Made by a program: the position numbers and the translations under genes
In this document: positions 62,139-64,000 of the stretch, piece by piece
How positions within the stretch are numbered: the stretch's first letter is position 1
How the letters are laid out: each line of letters opens with the position of its first letter
The notes under the pieces: generated by a model
Seen by the model: only the letters and a program-made list of their open reading frames with translations
Told to the model about the DNA's origin: nothing
Databases searched by the model: none
From: Pseudobacillus lumedeiriae
GTDB taxonomy: Bacteria; Bacillota; Bacilli; Bacillales; Domibacillaceae
Assembly (NCBI RefSeq): GCF_044891285.1
Contig: NZ_JAUIYO010000004.1
Location: forward strand, 1 to 64,000
Length of the DNA: 64,000 nt
Direction: 5' to 3'

Positions 62139-62312
62139 TTAACACGGAATAATTGGTTGTTGGGCGGCCGGCTTGGGGTACTCATGAGGGTGTTGTTGTT
62201 CCATGCATTTTACTTTTTCTTCAACAACACGAAGTCTGGCAAGCGTTTTTCCGAGGCAGTAAGTCATTTCTTCTATTCTTTTCTCTAATCTCTCATTTGT
62301 CAGCATTTCCAT
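62139..62312 (-). CDS. Small coiled-coil protein downstream of ssbB
   Basis: A 57-residue acidic/basic helical protein (NERLEKRIEEMTYCLGKTL, then ARLRVVEEKVKCMEQQ) ending in PAAQQPIIPC. The heptad-like pattern suggests a coiled coil. It begins at ATG 62312 or ATG 62306, the latter 8 nt after AAGGG. It lies 16 bp downstream of ssbB on the same strand, the position of ywpG in B. subtilis, though sequence kinship is unclear. Confidence 0.6.
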   Translation of the reverse strand: MEMLTNERLEKRIEEMTYCLGKTLARLRVVEEKVKCMEQQHPHEYPKPAAQQPIIPC

Positions 62313-62328
62313 CACCCTTTTCTTTCTT

Positions 62329-62700
62329 TTAAGGAATCGTTAAAATCGGCAGAAGTTCCATAGAATCCGAGCGTTTCTTGTCCATAAATCGAACAGTATG
62401 AACGCTTACTTCCGTTACATATACTCTCTTCCCATTTTGATCTTCATAATTCCGTGTCTGAATCGTGCCAAGTACACCAACGAGCGAGCCTTTTTGACAA
62501 TACTTTGCTGTATTTTCCGCGGATTTACCCCAAATGGTACAATAAATAAAATCGGTTTCCGCTATCCCCTGCTGATTGCGGTATGGCCGGTTGACAGCTA
62601 TCGTCATATTCAAAAACGGCCGTCCCTCAGCCGTGTACTTTACCTCAGGATCTTTCGTCAGCCTTCCAACAAGCGTCACTTGGTTAATCACTCTGCTCAC
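62329..62700 (-). CDS. ssbB: Single-stranded DNA-binding protein, SsbB type
   Basis: A 123-residue OB-fold protein: MSRVINQVTLVGRLTKDPE, VKYTAEGRPFLNMTIAVNRPY, DFIYCTIWGKSAENTAKYC and KGSLVGVLGTIQTRNYED. It lacks the long acidic-tipped tail of replicative SSB, as B. subtilis SsbB (YwpH), the transformation-linked paralogue, does. Together with comM in this window it hints that the organism carries competence functions. GGAGGTG precedes the ATG. Confidence 0.92.
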   Translation of the reverse strand: MSRVINQVTLVGRLTKDPEVKYTAEGRPFLNMTIAVNRPYRNQQGIAETDFIYCTIWGKSAENTAKYCQKGSLVGVLGTIQTRNYEDQNGKRVYVTEVSVHTVRFMDKKRSDSMELLPILTIP

Positions 62701-62931
62701 CTCCTTTCACTCAAGCTGCCCTTATCATAGTAAGGAAACATATAAGGGTAAAATCCATATTTCATGTCTACCGCTCCATATTTTTGAAAAAGTTAACGTT
62801 TCCCCCTGCAAAGATTTCTATCTCCATAGGAAACGTTAAAAATCCATCCATTCAACTTTGTATAGTTCTTCCTAAGAACGTGCTATACTTTTCATAAGGA
62901 AGCAATTGACAAAGAAGGGAGCATGATTGAC

Positions 62932-63366
62932 ATGAAGACCTTTAAAGTTGCCGGCTTTTACCTCGCTGGACAAAATAATGCCCAAGAAATCCGGCTGCTA
63001 GATGGATTAATCATCAATAGAGAAGACGAGAAGCAGTCTTGGCTGATTGAATTATTCGTTGATCCTTGCTATGAAGAATTGCTGCGGTCATATGAAAAAC
63101 AAAAAGATGAGTTGAAAGTCCAAGTAATCATTACTCATCCGAGCAATGACCCCGCCCTCTTCTCTGCACAAATAAGGGCATTGAATAAACTTGAAAATGG
63201 GATCAATGTTCTATTTGAGGGCGAGCTTTTACACATGCGCAATGAATACGCCAAACAAATTCTCGCTGATCTCGTCCATGAAGGGCTTGAAGGAGAAGAG
63301 CTGATCGAAACATTTGACATATACTTAAGACAACGTAAAAATGCACGATCCGATAAAACGTCTTAA
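62932..63366 (+). CDS. ywpF: YwpF-like protein
   Basis: A 144-residue cytosolic protein matching the YwpF family in length and in gene order next to ssbB. Visible features are MKTFKVAGFYLAGQ at the N terminus, FVDPCYEELLRSYEKQKDEL, VIITHPSNDPALFSAQI and a helical C terminus. Function unknown. ATG 62932 is chosen to match the family's MKTFK start; GGGAG lies 10 nt upstream. ATG 62923 is in frame but nearly touches that site. Confidence 0.78.
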   Translation: MKTFKVAGFYLAGQNNAQEIRLLDGLIINREDEKQSWLIELFVDPCYEELLRSYEKQKDELKVQVIITHPSNDPALFSAQIRALNKLENGINVLFEGELLHMRNEYAKQILADLVHEGLEGEELIETFDIYLRQRKNARSDKTS

Positions 63367-63371
63367 CAACA

Positions 63372-63410
63372 GAGCCTGCGAAAAAATAGATATCGTTAGG
63401 CTTTTTTCGC
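63372..63410 (+). terminator. Terminator of ywpF
   Basis: AGCC and GGCT, or alternatively GCGAAAAAA and TTTTTTCGC, can pair; the strand ends in CTTTTTTCG. Confidence 0.75.
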
Positions 63411-63483
63411 ATGCGCATGTTTATGGAAAAACTCGTCATAAAGGGCATTCTCCATACCAAAGAGGCGAACCTTTGGAATGCAA

Positions 63484-63516
63484 AAAGGGCTGCCTCTTTT
63501 GCAAGGCTGCCCTTTA
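63484..63516 (-). terminator. Terminator of the small-gene operon
   Basis: On the minus strand AAAGGGCAGCC pairs with GGCAGCCCTTT (one mismatch) and is followed by TTGC; it overlaps the stop of the 57-residue gene. Confidence 0.8.
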
Positions 63517-63687
63517 GTGAATCATACCGGACTCTAGTTCGTCCTGGCCTGTATCGATTTTATGCTGAAGCTTTTGAATAATATATTGAATGTCCTGTTT
63601 GCGATAATCACGGACTGGCAATTCTCTTTCATAAGCATGGTAATAAAGAAGGGCTGCTAGAGACAATTCAAAGTCGTCTGCCGGCAT
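63514..63687 (-). CDS. Small conserved-looking protein, coupled to upstream gene
   Basis: A 57-residue protein beginning MPADDFELSLAALLYYHAYE and continuing with RELPVRDYRKQDIQYIIQK, mostly helical. Its ATG overlaps the TGA of the upstream gene (TGATG), implying translational coupling, and it is followed by a terminator. Family not recognised. Confidence 0.65.
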   Translation of the reverse strand: MPADDFELSLAALLYYHAYERELPVRDYRKQDIQYIIQKLQHKIDTGQDELESGMIH

Positions 63688-64000
63688 CAGTTGCTCTTCT
63701 TTTTTTTTAGCTGTTCGCTTAAAAAATCAATATAAAACTTTGCTTCCATTCGGCAGGAAAAATCAAAGTCCGTTCCCGCTTCTTTCTGTAAAGCTTCCAG
63801 CTCTTCTAACTGATCCGATGTCGGCTCTTCTGAAAGAACTCTTTCAACGACTTCATTGATCTTTTCAGCTAATTCCTCATGAAATTCCGGGCTCGATTTA
63901 ATTTCTTCGCTCACTTTGTCATACCATGACGCACTCGTATGGATGTACGTTTTCCATTCGTTAAAAAAGTCTTCGAAGCGATAGACTTTTTCATCCCACA
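63687..64000 (-). CDS. C-terminal part of a protein cut by the window edge
   Basis: The minus-strand frame is open to the window end; an internal GTG at 63914 lacks a ribosome site, so the gene most likely starts beyond 64000. At least 103 residues are visible: WDEKVYRFEDFFNEWKTYIH, then a Glu-rich helical segment (EFHEELAEKINEVVERVLSE) and a Lys-rich tail. Function not recognised. It forms an operon with the 57-residue gene. Confidence 0.7.
   Translation of the reverse strand, partial: WDEKVYRFEDFFNEWKTYIHTSASWYDKVSEEIKSSPEFHEELAEKINEVVERVLSEEPTSDQLEELEALQKEAGTDFDFSCRMEAKFYIDFLSEQLKKKKSN

Overview
The window looks like chromosomal DNA of a low-to-moderate GC, endospore-forming Bacillaceae (Bacillus sensu lato). 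The evidence is strong AGGAGG ribosome sites, frequent TTG/GTG starts, a SigL (sigma-54)-type regulon, a TPP riboswitch, an S-layer/SLH locus with csaB, and a ywqB-ywqA-ssbB-ywpF block like that of B. subtilis. No rRNA, tRNA or CRISPR array was seen.

Layout. 0-4.7 kb: a BI-1 membrane protein, a CPBP protease, a lipoprotein and a chemoreceptor. 4.8-14.3 kb: the most distinctive module. A sigma-54 enhancer-binding protein with an extra C-terminal sensor-like region is divergent from two transcription units with near-consensus -24/-12 promoters. The first encodes a small membrane protein and an NCS1 permease. The second encodes a glutamyl-tRNA reductase (hemA), a heme-dependent oxidative N-demethylase subunit (DUF3445), a DmmA-like zinc-ribbon protein, an FMN/2Fe-2S reductase and an aldehyde dehydrogenase. 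I read this as an inducible pathway for an N-methylated nitrogen or carbon source that boosts heme precursor supply together with the heme enzyme. 14.4-25.9 kb: transporters, a catalytically dead NlpC/P60 protein, two SLH proteins, riboswitch-controlled tenA, and comM/yifB coupled to a REP-associated (RAYT) transposase.

26-34.5 kb is a scarred accessory region. It holds many copies of a palindromic repeat family that probably belongs to the RAYT, a small convergent-RNA module resembling a type I toxin-antitoxin system (with a decayed copy at 17.5 kb), a short radC, an IS21 remnant, truncated genes, a second sigma-54 regulator with a divergent aminotransferase/symporter operon, and an ORF-less group II intron directly behind the S-layer gene terminator.

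34.6-57.1 kb is the cell-envelope locus. It has a 1177-residue S-layer protein, secondary cell wall polymer genes (tagA, a wecC-type dehydrogenase, csaB, two glycosyltransferases, a MurJ-like flippase, a lipoprotein resembling uronyl epimerases) and four SLH-anchored wall enzymes (GH73 glucosaminidase, NlpC/P60 endopeptidase, subtilisin-like protease, amidase). CsaB should pyruvylate the polymer to which all seven SLH proteins in the window dock. Three intergenic regions here carry arrays of a TTTRTGCGCGG motif repeated at exactly 21 bp. 57.4-64 kb is conserved Bacillus core: ywqB, ywqA, ssbB, ywpF and small genes, with the last gene cut by the window edge.

All family assignments come from reading motifs by eye; no database search was run. 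Where a ribosome site favours an internal codon, the start given is the one chosen from that site.
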